Shown in pieces: positions 35,627-44,184 of a stretch of DNA of 64,000 bases. The stretch lies in the NCBI RefSeq assembly GCF_014207535.1, contig NZ_JACHGK010000003.1, positions 286,302 through 350,301 of the forward strand. Direction: 5' to 3'. The position numbers and the translations under genes are program-made. Source of the DNA: Bacillus benzoevorans (GTDB taxonomy: Bacteria > Bacillota > Bacilli > Bacillales > Cytobacillaceae). Position 1 is the first letter of the stretch; every line of letters starts with the position of its first letter. Below the pieces are notes generated by a model, which was not told the origin of the DNA, searched no databases, and worked only from the letters and a program-made list of their open reading frames with translations.

Positions 35627-35725
35627 ATACATTTGTTTTTTATAACGGATTTAAAGACCACAAAATCAGCATACTCGCCCCATTCGGAGCTACAAATGTA
35701 TTCTCTCCCCTTGCTGTCATTCACA
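35627..35725 (-). promoter_or_regulatory. Degenerate glycine-riboswitch-like leader of gcvT
   Basis: The minus strand at 35702-35722 has GAATGACAGCAAGGGGAGAGA, which opens the first aptamer of Bacillus gcvT glycine riboswitches, followed by GCTCCGAATGGGGC like the P3b hairpin. The closing CTCTCAGG strand and the whole second aptamer are missing. Instead a 10-bp perfect inverted repeat (35627-35636 with 35692-35701) encloses the remainder. Confidence 0.55.
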
Positions 35726-35860
35726 TTCATATAATTTTTTATTATGGTTATACTACTCTTATGAAAAATTATTTATTTTGTGTTCATTTTCTAAACGTTT
35801 TCGAAGGCTATCCTACCATTTTATTCCATATCGAGTAATACCATTATTGGAGGGATTCGT

Positions 35861-37540
35861 ATGACGATGCAGATTGAATTTGATCCTTCATGGCAGGAGG
35901 ATTTCGCCTCTCGGATCGAGGCGGACGGTCCATGGGGAAATTGGGAATTATTCAAGCTGGCCATGGAAGTGGAGCACCATGTCGTCATTCCGGAATTTGA
36001 AGGGCTCTTGGCACCTAAATATTTATCCCAGCTTACCCCGCTGCCGCATCAGCTGGAGGTAGCGAAGCAAGTCGTGGAAAATATGAATGGCAAGGCTATT
36101 TTAGCGGATGAAGTAGGGCTTGGAAAAACGATTGAAGCGGGTTTAATTTTAAAAGAATACATGATTCGCGGCCTTGTGAAAAAAGTATTAATCCTGGTCC
36201 CAGCCTCCCTTGTCACGCAGTGGGCTTCCGAATTAAACAGCAAATTCTACATTCCCGCTGTGGCACAGAGAAAGAGCTATGTTTGGGAGCAGTGCGATGT
36301 CGTCATTTCTTCGATCGACACGGCGAAACGGAGTCCGCACCGCGACATCATCTACAGCCTGGACTATGATTTAGTGATCATTGACGAGGCTCATAAATTA
36401 AAAAATAATAAAACGAAAAACTATGAATTTGTGCAAAACCTAAAAAAGAAATTTTGCCTGCTTCTGACAGCTACACCAATACAAAATCGGATCAGCGAAA
36501 TCTTTAATCTAGTTTCCTTATTAAAACCAGGGCATCTTGGCAGCGAAAGCGACTTTTATAATCAATACAACAAGGATTCCCGCTCGGTTGACGATGATGA
36601 GCACTTGAAGGAACTCGTCAATAAAGTGATGATCCGCAACCGCCGCACTGACACTGGAATTGAATGGACAAAACGGATTGTTGATACGATTGCGATTGAT
36701 TTTTCTGCCGAAGAGAAAGAGCTGTATGACGCGGTCAGCTCGCTGCGCGGCGCAGACAACAGCAGAATGTTTTCTGTGATGACGCTCGAGCGGGAAGCCT
36801 GCAGCAGCAGAGAAGCGGTATTCTACACCTTAAAAAATATGCTCAGTAAATATGAAGAGCCATCACCTGCTTTCACCGGGCAGGTGCAGCAGTTAATCCA
36901 TCTGGTCGAAAAAGTAACCTCTAATGCCAAAGCGGAAAAGGCGCTTGAACTGATCAAGCAGATAAACGATAAAGTGATTATCTTTACGGAATACCGCGCC
37001 ACACAATTATATTTACAATGGTTTTTAAAACAGAATGGCATCACCTCTGTCCCTTTCCGCGGCGGCTTCAAACGCGGAAAAAAAGATTGGATGCGCGAGC
37101 TTTTTAAAAATAACGCCCAGGTCCTAATCGCGACAGAAGCCGGGGGTGAGGGAATCAATCTCCAATTCTGCCATCATATCATTAATTTCGACCTTCCCTG
37201 GAATCCGATGAGACTCGAACAGCGGATTGGCCGGATCCACCGGCTCGGTCAGGAACAGGATGTCAAGATCTACAATTTTGCGATCAGGGGCACAGTCGAA
37301 GAACATGTATTAAAGCTCTTATACGAAAAAATCCATTTATTTGAAAAAGTGATCGGGGAACTGGATGATATTTTAACGAAACTGGAATTTGGCAATATTG
37401 AAGATCATTTAATTGATATTTTTAACCACTCCTCCTCAGAAGGAGAAATGAAAATCAAAATGGATAATCTGACATCCATGATTCAATTTGCTCAAGAGAT
37501 GAAGGGGGACGCAGACTATGCAGCAACAGGACATTCTTAA
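35861..37540 (+). CDS. yqhH: SNF2-family helicase YqhH
   Basis: YqhH (559 residues) is a SNF2/Rad54-type DNA translocase of unknown role. Motif I is ADEVGLGKTIEAG, motif II is IIDEAHKLKN, motif III LLTATPIQN, and the C-terminal helicase lobe has EAGGEGINLQ and QRIGRIHRLGQ. The ATG follows GGAGGG. It overlaps yqhG by 23 bases, so the two are translated together. Confidence 0.93.
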   Translation: MTMQIEFDPSWQEDFASRIEADGPWGNWELFKLAMEVEHHVVIPEFEGLLAPKYLSQLTPLPHQLEVAKQVVENMNGKAILADEVGLGKTIEAGLILKEYMIRGLVKKVLILVPASLVTQWASELNSKFYIPAVAQRKSYVWEQCDVVISSIDTAKRSPHRDIIYSLDYDLVIIDEAHKLKNNKTKNYEFVQNLKKKFCLLLTATPIQNRISEIFNLVSLLKPGHLGSESDFYNQYNKDSRSVDDDEHLKELVNKVMIRNRRTDTGIEWTKRIVDTIAIDFSAEEKELYDAVSSLRGADNSRMFSVMTLEREACSSREAVFYTLKNMLSKYEEPSPAFTGQVQQLIHLVEKVTSNAKAEKALELIKQINDKVIIFTEYRATQLYLQWFLKQNGITSVPFRGGFKRGKKDWMRELFKNNAQVLIATEAGGEGINLQFCHHIINFDLPWNPMRLEQRIGRIHRLGQEQDVKIYNFAIRGTVEEHVLKLLYEKIHLFEKVIGELDDILTKLEFGNIEDHLIDIFNHSSSEGEMKIKMDNLTSMIQFAQEMKGDADYAATGHS

Positions 37541-38303
37541 TTATTTAGAGCGTTATTTTCTCGCCAACGGCTGTGAAATGAAAGAAAATCAGCCGGGATA
37601 TATGACAGTACAATTAACCGTCGACCTTGATAAAGAGTTGATGAACCGTCCCTTTTACTGGCATTATCTTGAAAAAACAGGCGGGGTGCCAAATCCAATG
37701 ACCCTCACCTTGATTCATGATAGAGAGAAAGCTCCTGAAAATATAAAAGGGGAGACAGTTCATTTCGGTTCCCCCCGGCTGCATCAAATCTTTCAATCGG
37801 CGAAAAACCTGGCACGATATATTCGTTTATACGAGGATACACCCAACCCGGAGCAGCAGCAGCTCCCTTTAAAACCATGGCTTGGTCTGAATGTAAAAAT
37901 CTCGTACCAGTGCGACCGCAAAAAGGACATCTTGCGCTCGATCGGCTTGCAATTAATTAACGGACAAATGGTCGAAAACTTTTTTGCCCGTCTGACGCAA
38001 TGCAAACTCACACCGAAAATACCAGACTATTCCTTTACCCTTTCTCCTCTAATCATGCCAAAAAGCGGCGTTCTAAGAATTGAAAATTATTTACGCCGGG
38101 AACTGGAACAGGAAGATACTACTTGGGCAGAAGAGGCAAGGATACGGTGGCAACAGGATTTAGCCCTCCTCGAACATTTTTATCAGGACAGCGAAGAAAA
38201 AGGAGAGAGCTATTCAATTGAGAAAAAAGCATTGCAGGAGCAATACGAGCCGAAAATCACCATTTCCATTATTAACGGAGGCTTATTTTACCTTCAATCT
38301 TAA
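37518..38303 (+). CDS. yqhG: YqhG, conserved partner of YqhH
   Basis: YqhG (261 residues) is a soluble conserved Bacillus protein without a recognised catalytic motif. The coding overlap with the SNF2 gene suggests they work as a pair, possibly with YqhG as accessory to the translocase. This is inference from position. Confidence 0.85.
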   Translation: MQQQDILNYLERYFLANGCEMKENQPGYMTVQLTVDLDKELMNRPFYWHYLEKTGGVPNPMTLTLIHDREKAPENIKGETVHFGSPRLHQIFQSAKNLARYIRLYEDTPNPEQQQLPLKPWLGLNVKISYQCDRKKDILRSIGLQLINGQMVENFFARLTQCKLTPKIPDYSFTLSPLIMPKSGVLRIENYLRRELEQEDTTWAEEARIRWQQDLALLEHFYQDSEEKGESYSIEKKALQEQYEPKITISIINGGLFYLQS

Positions 38304-38306
38304 CAG

Positions 38307-38373
38307 AAAAAGGGGGCTGCCTTGCGCTGGATCATAAACCTTCGGATTCCTGCGGAAGTCAGCCCCCTGTTTT
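38307..38373. terminator. Convergent terminator between yqhG and yqzE
   Basis: GGGGGCTG (38312-38319) pairs with CAGCCCCC (38360-38367), with A-rich and T-rich flanks and a smaller hairpin (CTTCGG region) inside. It can serve both strands. Confidence 0.85.
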
Positions 38374-38578
38374 ATTCCGTTTCATTTTTAAACTTTAGCT
38401 TCTTTCTTTCCCGCATTTGCAGCATAAAGACAAACGGGACAATCCCGAACCAGCGGTACATAAAGCCCGCTCTTTGTTCTTTTTTTTCCTGCCGCAGTTT
38501 TTTCCTTTCATCCCGCGGCTGGTCAATATATTGAACAACTGTCTGCGTAATATATTTTACGTAATCATTTGTTTTCAT
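38372..38578 (-). CDS. yqzE: YqzE family protein at the end of the comG operon
   Basis: This is a 68-residue basic protein with an RKKLRQEKKEQR stretch and a short hydrophobic segment (about 45-58). It belongs to the YqzE family found behind comGG. The function is unknown. The tapA-sipW-tasA and sin genes, which in B. subtilis follow here, are absent. Confidence 0.8.
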   Translation of the reverse strand: MKTNDYVKYITQTVVQYIDQPRDERKKLRQEKKEQRAGFMYRWFGIVPFVFMLQMRERKKLKFKNETE

Positions 38579-38663
38579 GTTCAAACCACCTTATATCACA
38601 ATGAACATGATTAGTATGTCCGCAAGTTACTTTTTTAAACCTGGTATTTTTTGTTTGCGGCCG

Positions 38664-39044
38664 TCACATTTCAATCCATTTAAAAATCTTTCCCAGATCA
38701 CGGTCATAATAGGCATGCGCTTGAAACACGGACACTTGCTCTTTTTTTATAAAAATAGATATATCCCATACACTATCTGTTATTTCTTTTATAGAATACT
38801 CCACTTGCACCTCTGAAATTGAAAAGGTCCCGCCCGCTGCTGAAGGTTCTTCAGCAGCAAGCTTTTCTTCCAATACCTGAACGGTCCGTATAATATAGGT
38901 GTCCATCATTAAAATATTTTCTGTTTCCTTAGTCATTTTTTTGACTGTCAGAAAATGCTCCATACTTAATAGAAGGATGGTGGAAAACAGGAGAAGAAAA
39001 CAGAGCGTCAATGGATACATAAAACCCTGTTCGTTACGTACCAT
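38664..39044 (-). CDS. comGG: Competence pseudopilin ComGG
   Basis: ComGG (126 residues) is a minor pseudopilin of the DNA-uptake pilus. It has a short leader ending NEQG, a hydrophobic helix (about 9-28) and a variable C-terminal domain. The ATG at 39044 is preceded by GAGGGG; it overlaps comGF by 11 bases. Confidence 0.85.
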   Translation of the reverse strand: MVRNEQGFMYPLTLCFLLLFSTILLLSMEHFLTVKKMTKETENILMMDTYIIRTVQVLEEKLAAEEPSAAGGTFSISEVQVEYSIKEITDSVWDISIFIKKEQVSVFQAHAYYDRDLGKIFKWIEM

Positions 39045-39510
39045 CGCTATTCCCCTCAACAGGCGTGCGAATCAGCACCGAATAGCCTTGCCCAAATGTA
39101 TCGGACACATCGATCCTGACTCCCTGCAGCACGGGTTCAAAGGCAGCTGTTTTAACCTGTTGCAAAATCAACTCATGTCCTTGCCCATCCACTCTTCGAC
39201 GCAGATTTGAGCCCCACATTTTATATTCAATGAGATGTGTATTCATCCTAATCATGAGACAGTCCCCTGTGATCATCAGCTCATCGCTCATGCGGATTTC
39301 TTTTTTCGCCTGGCTGACAAAAACCTCCCATTCCATCTCCTGCAAATCTTCAGCAAAAACGCCCTGACTTAAAAGCAAGTTCACCCCTAAAGGGAAAAAG
39401 GAGACAAGTACTAAAAACAACGAAAAGGAAAGAAGCATCTCGACAAAGGTAAAACCGCTGTTATGGCACTTCCCGGCATAATTGATTCTTTTTTTGCAGT
39501 ACGTCCTCAT
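39034..39510 (-). CDS. comGF: Competence pseudopilin ComGF
   Basis: ComGF (158 residues) has the prepilin motif SGFTFVEMLLS with peptidase cleavage after Gly, preceded by a longer than usual leader of about 19 residues. It overlaps comGE by 50 bases. Confidence 0.88.
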   Translation of the reverse strand: MRTYCKKRINYAGKCHNSGFTFVEMLLSFSLFLVLVSFFPLGVNLLLSQGVFAEDLQEMEWEVFVSQAKKEIRMSDELMITGDCLMIRMNTHLIEYKMWGSNLRRRVDGQGHELILQQVKTAAFEPVLQGVRIDVSDTFGQGYSVLIRTPVEGNSDGT

Positions 39511-39781
39511 AGGTTACACACACCTCCTTTCCCCCTTCCTGCCACATGACCTCATAGAGGATGCCACCCTTTACCACGGTGTTGTTTATCCTCTCAGGAT
39601 GTTCAATGAGAACGGTTTGAATCGACTCATATAAAAGATGAAATGCCTCTTCCTGCTCATAAACTTGAATCGTCTGTTTTTTCACCTGCAGGATATACGG
39701 CACGATAAACCCTGCAATCAGCAGCCATCCCGCAAGACTTAACATCAGTTCAGCCATATAAAAACCGTCATTCTTTAACAA
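39461..39781 (-). CDS. comGE: Competence pseudopilin ComGE
   Basis: ComGE (106 residues) has a short leader and prepilin-like segment DGFYMAELMLSLAGWLL, slightly divergent around the cleavage site. The start is TTG at 39781, overlapping comGD by 14 bases. Confidence 0.82.
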   Translation of the reverse strand: MLKNDGFYMAELMLSLAGWLLIAGFIVPYILQVKKQTIQVYEQEEAFHLLYESIQTVLIEHPERINNTVVKGGILYEVMWQEGGKEVCVTYEDVLQKKNQLCREVP

Positions 39782-40205
39782 TTTTGATTCTCCCTACTCC
39801 AATTTGAATGGTGACCACATAATTTTGTTCCCCAGCAGAAAATTTAATCGTGCCAAATTGGGCAATCCTTCCATCCTTGTTAAATTGAAAAATGGGTTTT
39901 AATGTCCCTTGTCCCAGTTTAATCGCCTGAGAAATCTCACGTTCGACAATCGGCTTCCCGCCAGAACTCTCCATAATTAAATACTTGTTTTCCTGAGGTC
40001 TCATATACACAACAACCAGCTGCTGCCTGGAAATGGCATACTGCTGTGCATAGAGAAGGTCACCCTTCAGCTGTGTGTAGAATTTCTCTTTTTCAAACAT
40101 AAGATACTGCGGCCGAAGCCACACCGCCGAGACCGATGCCATAACAAGAAATACACTCAAAACAAACAGCATTTCAATGAGCGTAAAGCCAAATTGAGTT
40201 TTCAT
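39768..40205 (-). CDS. comGD: Competence pseudopilin ComGD
   Basis: ComGD (145 residues) shows FGFTLIEMLFVLSVFLV, with a class 3 signal cleaved after Gly and Glu at mature position 5. The ATG at 40205 behind GAGGG is preferred over an in-frame TTG at 40220 that touches its ribosome site. Confidence 0.9.
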   Translation of the reverse strand: MKTQFGFTLIEMLFVLSVFLVMASVSAVWLRPQYLMFEKEKFYTQLKGDLLYAQQYAISRQQLVVVYMRPQENKYLIMESSGGKPIVEREISQAIKLGQGTLKPIFQFNKDGRIAQFGTIKFSAGEQNYVVTIQIGVGRIKIVKE

Positions 40206-40216
40206 CTTATGTTCCC

Positions 40217-40531
40217 TCAACTCCCCGCAACAGTCACGGTACCATTCACGGCATCAATCGAAATGGCTTTGCCATTTGGACAGCTTGCTTCTCCCTCCTT
40301 TAAATAACCAGCCCCCTGAAGCTCAGCAAATGACGGTACCGCGCCATTATTGTCCATACGATACGCCTGCACCTGACCCTCGACCATGCGGACAAATGCT
40401 TCACAGCCCTTGCTGTTAATCGTTGAATTATTTTTTGTCACATTCGGTATCGTAATGATTAATAAAACCGAAATCACGAGCAAAACGATCATCATTTCTA
40501 TCAGCGTGAAACCTTGTTGATTTTTTACCAT
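40217..40531 (-). CDS. comGC: Major competence pseudopilin ComGC
   Basis: ComGC (104 residues) is the main subunit of the transformation pilus. The leader MVKNQQG precedes FTLIEMMIVLLVISVLLI. Two Cys residues (in KGCEAF and ASCPNG) match the intramolecular disulfide known for ComGC. Confidence 0.95.
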   Translation of the reverse strand: MVKNQQGFTLIEMMIVLLVISVLLIITIPNVTKNNSTINSKGCEAFVRMVEGQVQAYRMDNNGAVPSFAELQGAGYLKEGEASCPNGKAISIDAVNGTVTVAGS

Positions 40532-40547
40532 ATTCCTTCTCCTTTCA

Positions 40548-41600
40548 TTAGAAACTATCCAACATATGAAACATCGGCAGCAGTACCGCTAAATACATGG
40601 AGACAATCATCAGACCAATCATAGCAAAGAGAGCCGGTTGGATTGTTTTCATTGTTTTATCAATTTTGTCTTCAAGCCTTTGCAAACAGGATTGAGAAAA
40701 AAACACCAATTCCTGATCTAACCTTCCGTTTTTCTGCCCATGGTGAATGATCATGGATAATTCCTTTTCAAAAAATGAATACTGCTTCACAATCTCGTCC
40801 AATTTCCCGCCCATAATGAGCCCCTGCTTCATCTCAGTTGCCAAACTGCTGTAAAAAGGCTGTTGGACATTTTTTTCAAATAAAGAAAGCGACTCATTTA
40901 CCGATAATCCGCCGCACAGCAGATAACTCAATTGGATAGAAAAATAATGCGTGTAATAGAGGCGGAAAAAGGAAGCTGCAAACGGAATTTTCATCAGCCT
41001 TCTTTTCTGTTCTAACGGGTGTATTTTACGGAAGCGGAAATAATAATAGGATACGAGAAGGATGAGCAGTAGGAAAAACAGGGAAAAGAAAAATGGCAGA
41101 GAGTCAGCGAAAGCGGTCACAACTCGAGTGAAAAAATTTTTCTCGACATTCATCGAGACAAACAAGGAAGAAAAGCGGGGCAGAAGTAATTTCTCCATAA
41201 AAATAAAGAGAAAAAGCGTGGTCAGGATGAGAAACAGAGGGTAAAGCAGCAACTTTTGCAGTTTCGCCGTATCCCGCACTCTTTTTTCCATCATCCTGCT
41301 GCCGGCAAGAAAAGCCGTGGATAGATCGCCGTGCTGTTCAGCGAAAAACACATATCCGATTAAATCATGATGAAACCCTAATTTTTGTAAGACCTGATAA
41401 AAACTCTCTCCCCTTTTTAAGGCTTGAATTCCTTCTATTAATATAGTTTCATGCCTATTTGGCAAGTGATACAGGATGGAATTCAGTGCTTCGGCTAATG
41501 AATACCCTCTTGTCAATAGCTCCCCCGTCATGGATAAAAACTTTACCTGTTCATCCAGTGTCCATTTACGTTGTTTCATAAGATAATATCCATGCATCAT
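40548..41600 (-). CDS. comGB: Competence pilus platform protein ComGB
   Basis: ComGB (about 350 residues) is the polytopic GspF/PilC-type platform with two repeated T2SF domains and three membrane helices (around 120-140, 170-190 and the last 25 residues). The start overlaps comGA by 35 bases; ATG at 41600 or 41597 follows AGGAAG. Confidence 0.92.
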   Translation of the reverse strand: MMHGYYLMKQRKWTLDEQVKFLSMTGELLTRGYSLAEALNSILYHLPNRHETILIEGIQALKRGESFYQVLQKLGFHHDLIGYVFFAEQHGDLSTAFLAGSRMMEKRVRDTAKLQKLLLYPLFLILTTLFLFIFMEKLLLPRFSSLFVSMNVEKNFFTRVVTAFADSLPFFFSLFFLLLILLVSYYYFRFRKIHPLEQKRRLMKIPFAASFFRLYYTHYFSIQLSYLLCGGLSVNESLSLFEKNVQQPFYSSLATEMKQGLIMGGKLDEIVKQYSFFEKELSMIIHHGQKNGRLDQELVFFSQSCLQRLEDKIDKTMKTIQPALFAMIGLMIVSMYLAVLLPMFHMLDSF

Positions 41601-42636
41601 ATTCCTCTTCCTTTATATAGCCTAAGGCAATTCCTTTCCGAATTTCATCGTGCAATGTCCGAAAACGGTACTGGGAATGCTCCCCCCTGGCTTCTCTTAA
41701 AGCGGAGAGGAGTGGTTGCCCGGAAAGAATTTCAAACACACTCGCCCGCTTTACTCTGCTTAATGAATAACAGGCCGGCGGACATTCTCCCTCACATAAT
41801 GGGCAGGTCAGCTCCACCAAACGCTGTGCCGTTACCGCAATCAAGGTTTGCTCGATCTCCTGATTGTTTACCCCAAATTCACGAAGGCGGTATATGGCTC
41901 CTTTGGCATTTCTCGTATGCATCGTTGTTAACACAAGATGGCCTGTCAGCGCAGCACGTACAGCAATTCTGGCTGTTTCCGCATCACGAATCTCTCCTAC
42001 CATAATAATATCCGGATCATGCCGAAGAATGGCCTTCAGTCCCGTATGATAGGTGATTCCCGCTTTTTCATTCACCTGTACCTGGAGCACGTAATCATTT
42101 TCTCTTTCAATCGGATCTTCTAAAGTAATAACATTGCGGTTCAGAACGTGGGAAGATTCATGTATGAGCGAATATAACGTAGTGGTTTTCCCGCTTCCTG
42201 TCGGTCCTGTAAGAACAATCAATCCGTGAGCGTGCCTCATCAACCCCAGTAATTGCTGTGAAACGGAAGGAAATAGAGCGAGATGATAGTTTGGAACCAT
42301 CCCTTCAGGGGGAAGAAGCCGGATCACAAGGCTTTCATTTTGGCTTGATGGCAGCGTCGACAGCCGCAAACCAATGAATGCATCGCCAAGCTGATAGGTA
42401 CAGGCACCGCTTTGTGGCCGCCTTTTTTCTCCAATATCCATCGATGCTATAAATTTAAAATGAGAGATTAAACGGTCACATTCTTCTTTGGGTAAATACG
42501 TTTTGGGAATAAGTTTGTTGGAAATGCGTAATTGGATAAGGGTATCATTTCTTCGGGGGATAATGTGAATATCGGTGGCATGACTTCTAACAGCTTCAGT
42601 CATCATTCTGTCAGCCAGCCTTTCAATTAAGCTCAA
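41566..42636 (-). CDS. comGA: Competence traffic ATPase ComGA
   Basis: ComGA (356 residues) is the GspE-type ATPase that powers pseudopilus assembly and has a growth-arrest role in competence. Walker A is GPTGSGKTTT, the Asp box and Walker B are seen in DPDIIMVGEIRDAETA, and the His box in TGHLVLTTMHTRNA. A Cys pair CPLC-x-C is in the C-terminal region. The start is TTG at 42636, directly after a 12-base palindrome GTGCTATAGCAC. Confidence 0.94.
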   Translation of the reverse strand: MSLIERLADRMMTEAVRSHATDIHIIPRRNDTLIQLRISNKLIPKTYLPKEECDRLISHFKFIASMDIGEKRRPQSGACTYQLGDAFIGLRLSTLPSSQNESLVIRLLPPEGMVPNYHLALFPSVSQQLLGLMRHAHGLIVLTGPTGSGKTTTLYSLIHESSHVLNRNVITLEDPIERENDYVLQVQVNEKAGITYHTGLKAILRHDPDIIMVGEIRDAETARIAVRAALTGHLVLTTMHTRNAKGAIYRLREFGVNNQEIEQTLIAVTAQRLVELTCPLCEGECPPACYSLSRVKRASVFEILSGQPLLSALREARGEHSQYRFRTLHDEIRKGIALGYIKEEEYDAWILSYETT

Positions 42637-42950
42637 GTGCTATAGCACCGCCTTTCTTTTTGAACTACAAAGTCTAGTGCTCTCCTGCCTGATCTTATAA
42701 TAAAGGAAATGCATAGGTTTGTATCAATGTTCACAAATTATTCATATATTTTTTTGAATCGTGCTTCTGCTTCTGTTCAATAACTGTTTTTAATATTATA
42801 ATAATATTCATATTACAAAGTACCCACAGCTTATTTGCAAAATTTGTCGAATAGGTGTGAAGTTTTTTCTAAATTTCACTTTAAATACTGTTTTCCCTTT
42901 CATAATAGTATTATAATTGAATTAAAATAGCTGCACGAGGTGAACTTCAA
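42637..42950. promoter_or_regulatory. Divergent promoter region between comGA and the HTH regulator
   Basis: No gene is seen. I could not find a convincing pair of ComK half-site boxes for comGA. A TATAAT box at 42912-42917 is well placed for the plus-strand regulator. Confidence 0.4.
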
Positions 42951-43652
42951 ATGGAACAAACTTTAAAGATAACCAATGTTTTATCAGATCCGACCCGTTA
43001 TTATATTTACACCTACATTACAAAAAGTCATAAAGAAGTAACAGTTCAAGAGATCGCAGACAATTTTAATATTCATCCCAATGTAGCCCGCCTGCATCTT
43101 TCGAAACTTGAAGATGTCAACATGCTGGTTTCTGAAACGAAAAAAACCGGAAAAGGCGGCCGTCCAAGTAGACTATACCGCTTGTCTGATGATGTCATTC
43201 AATTGCATTTTCCGTACAGAGATTATCAACTATTGTCAAAAATTGCGATGCAAACCATGGCTTCTCTTGGTGAAGCAGGACAAAAAGCACTTCATGCAAC
43301 AGGTAAACGGTTTGGCCTGGAATTAATTGAACAGGAAGTATCCAAAAATCCGCAAATTGGGGAAACGATGACATTCGAGAATAAGCTGAACATCATTAAA
43401 AGTGCAGCAACCCTTGCTGGTCTTTCACCGGAATTTGTTGTAAATGAAGAGCAATCAAAAGTTTACTTCCAGGTGTTTAACTGCCCATTTAAAGAAATAG
43501 CATCCGAACATATGGAAAGTGTCTGCCAAATGCATGCATCATTCTTAAAAGGCATGTTTGAAGCGCTGTTCACAGATGTTGATCTAGTTGAAGGGGACAA
43601 TATCATCGCTGGCTGTGAAGCATGTTCTTACCAAGCAACTCTTTCAAACTAA
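42951..43652 (+). CDS. HTH transcriptional regulator with C-terminal Cys/His cluster
   Basis: This 233-residue protein has an N-terminal ArsR/DeoR-like winged helix (about 1-75; EIADNFNIHPNVARLHLSKLE). Its C-terminal domain ends with NCPF, CQMH and GCEACSY, four Cys and a His in a pattern like SufR-type Fe-S-sensing regulators. I infer a metal- or Fe-S-binding sensor. The ATG follows AGGTGA. The target genes are unknown. Confidence 0.78.
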   Translation: MEQTLKITNVLSDPTRYYIYTYITKSHKEVTVQEIADNFNIHPNVARLHLSKLEDVNMLVSETKKTGKGGRPSRLYRLSDDVIQLHFPYRDYQLLSKIAMQTMASLGEAGQKALHATGKRFGLELIEQEVSKNPQIGETMTFENKLNIIKSAATLAGLSPEFVVNEEQSKVYFQVFNCPFKEIASEHMESVCQMHASFLKGMFEALFTDVDLVEGDNIIAGCEACSYQATLSN

Positions 43653-43701
43653 CGGGTTCTTGCTATTAAAATGACCGTCATCTTGATAAATAGCGCAAAG
43701 T

Positions 43702-43732
43702 AAAGCAATCAGCATTCTGGTTGCTTTCATTT
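43702..43732 (+). terminator. Terminator after the HTH regulator gene
   Basis: AAGCAATCAG (43703-43712) pairs with CTGGTTGCTT with one wobble and is followed by a T-rich tract. Confidence 0.75.
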
Positions 43733-43843
43733 TACTAGCAGATATTTTGCAAATGTAAAAACAAAGTGCAAACGGTAGTTTACTTTTTCAGAATACTTCA
43801 TTATAATAAGTGATGAATCTCATAGGCAAAGGGAGGGATACAG

Positions 43844-44089
43844 GTGGACCGAATGTTTCGAGTTTTAGGATTTTGGACAGGGATTTTTGCAGTTATGTTA
43901 TATTTAGGTGATATGTATACAACATCCTTACTTTTCTTCGTTCAAACAGGGTTCTTTCTGCTTCTCAGCTATTTAAAGCTATCTGAGCGTATGTACATCT
44001 ATATTTTTGGCGGGTACTTAACAGTATTTTTCATCGGTTTTACATACTGGACAACCTTTATGATGATCCCAGGTGCAGGTGGCCATTAA
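43844..44089 (+). CDS. yqgY: YqgY, DUF2626 membrane protein
   Basis: This 81-residue protein has three predicted membrane helices and ends PGAGGH. It matches DUF2626, a Bacillus family without known function. The start is GTG at 43844, six bases after GGGAGGG. Confidence 0.82.
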   Translation: MDRMFRVLGFWTGIFAVMLYLGDMYTTSLLFFVQTGFFLLLSYLKLSERMYIYIFGGYLTVFFIGFTYWTTFMMIPGAGGH

Positions 44090-44099
44090 TACGCTCAAC

Positions 44100-44129
44100 A
44101 AAAAAGCGATGTATCATCATCGCTTTTTT
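44100..44129. terminator. Bidirectional terminator after yqgY
   Basis: A perfect 12-bp stem AAAAAAGCGATG (44100-44111) with CATCGCTTTTTT (44118-44129) has a six-base loop. Confidence 0.9.
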
Positions 44130-44184
44130 ATTTTGTAAACTCTTACATTTATGATTTTTTTGTGAACAAGCCATCAGCAGATGT

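Noticed and set aside
35404..35730. 108-residue frame over the gcvT leader
   Set aside because: It overlaps the riboswitch remnant and the gcvT start in another frame and is not conserved in appearance.
42637..42648. 12-base palindrome GTGCTATAGCAC before comGA as an operator
   Set aside because: It is short and overlaps the ribosome site region; there is no second copy or known regulator match.
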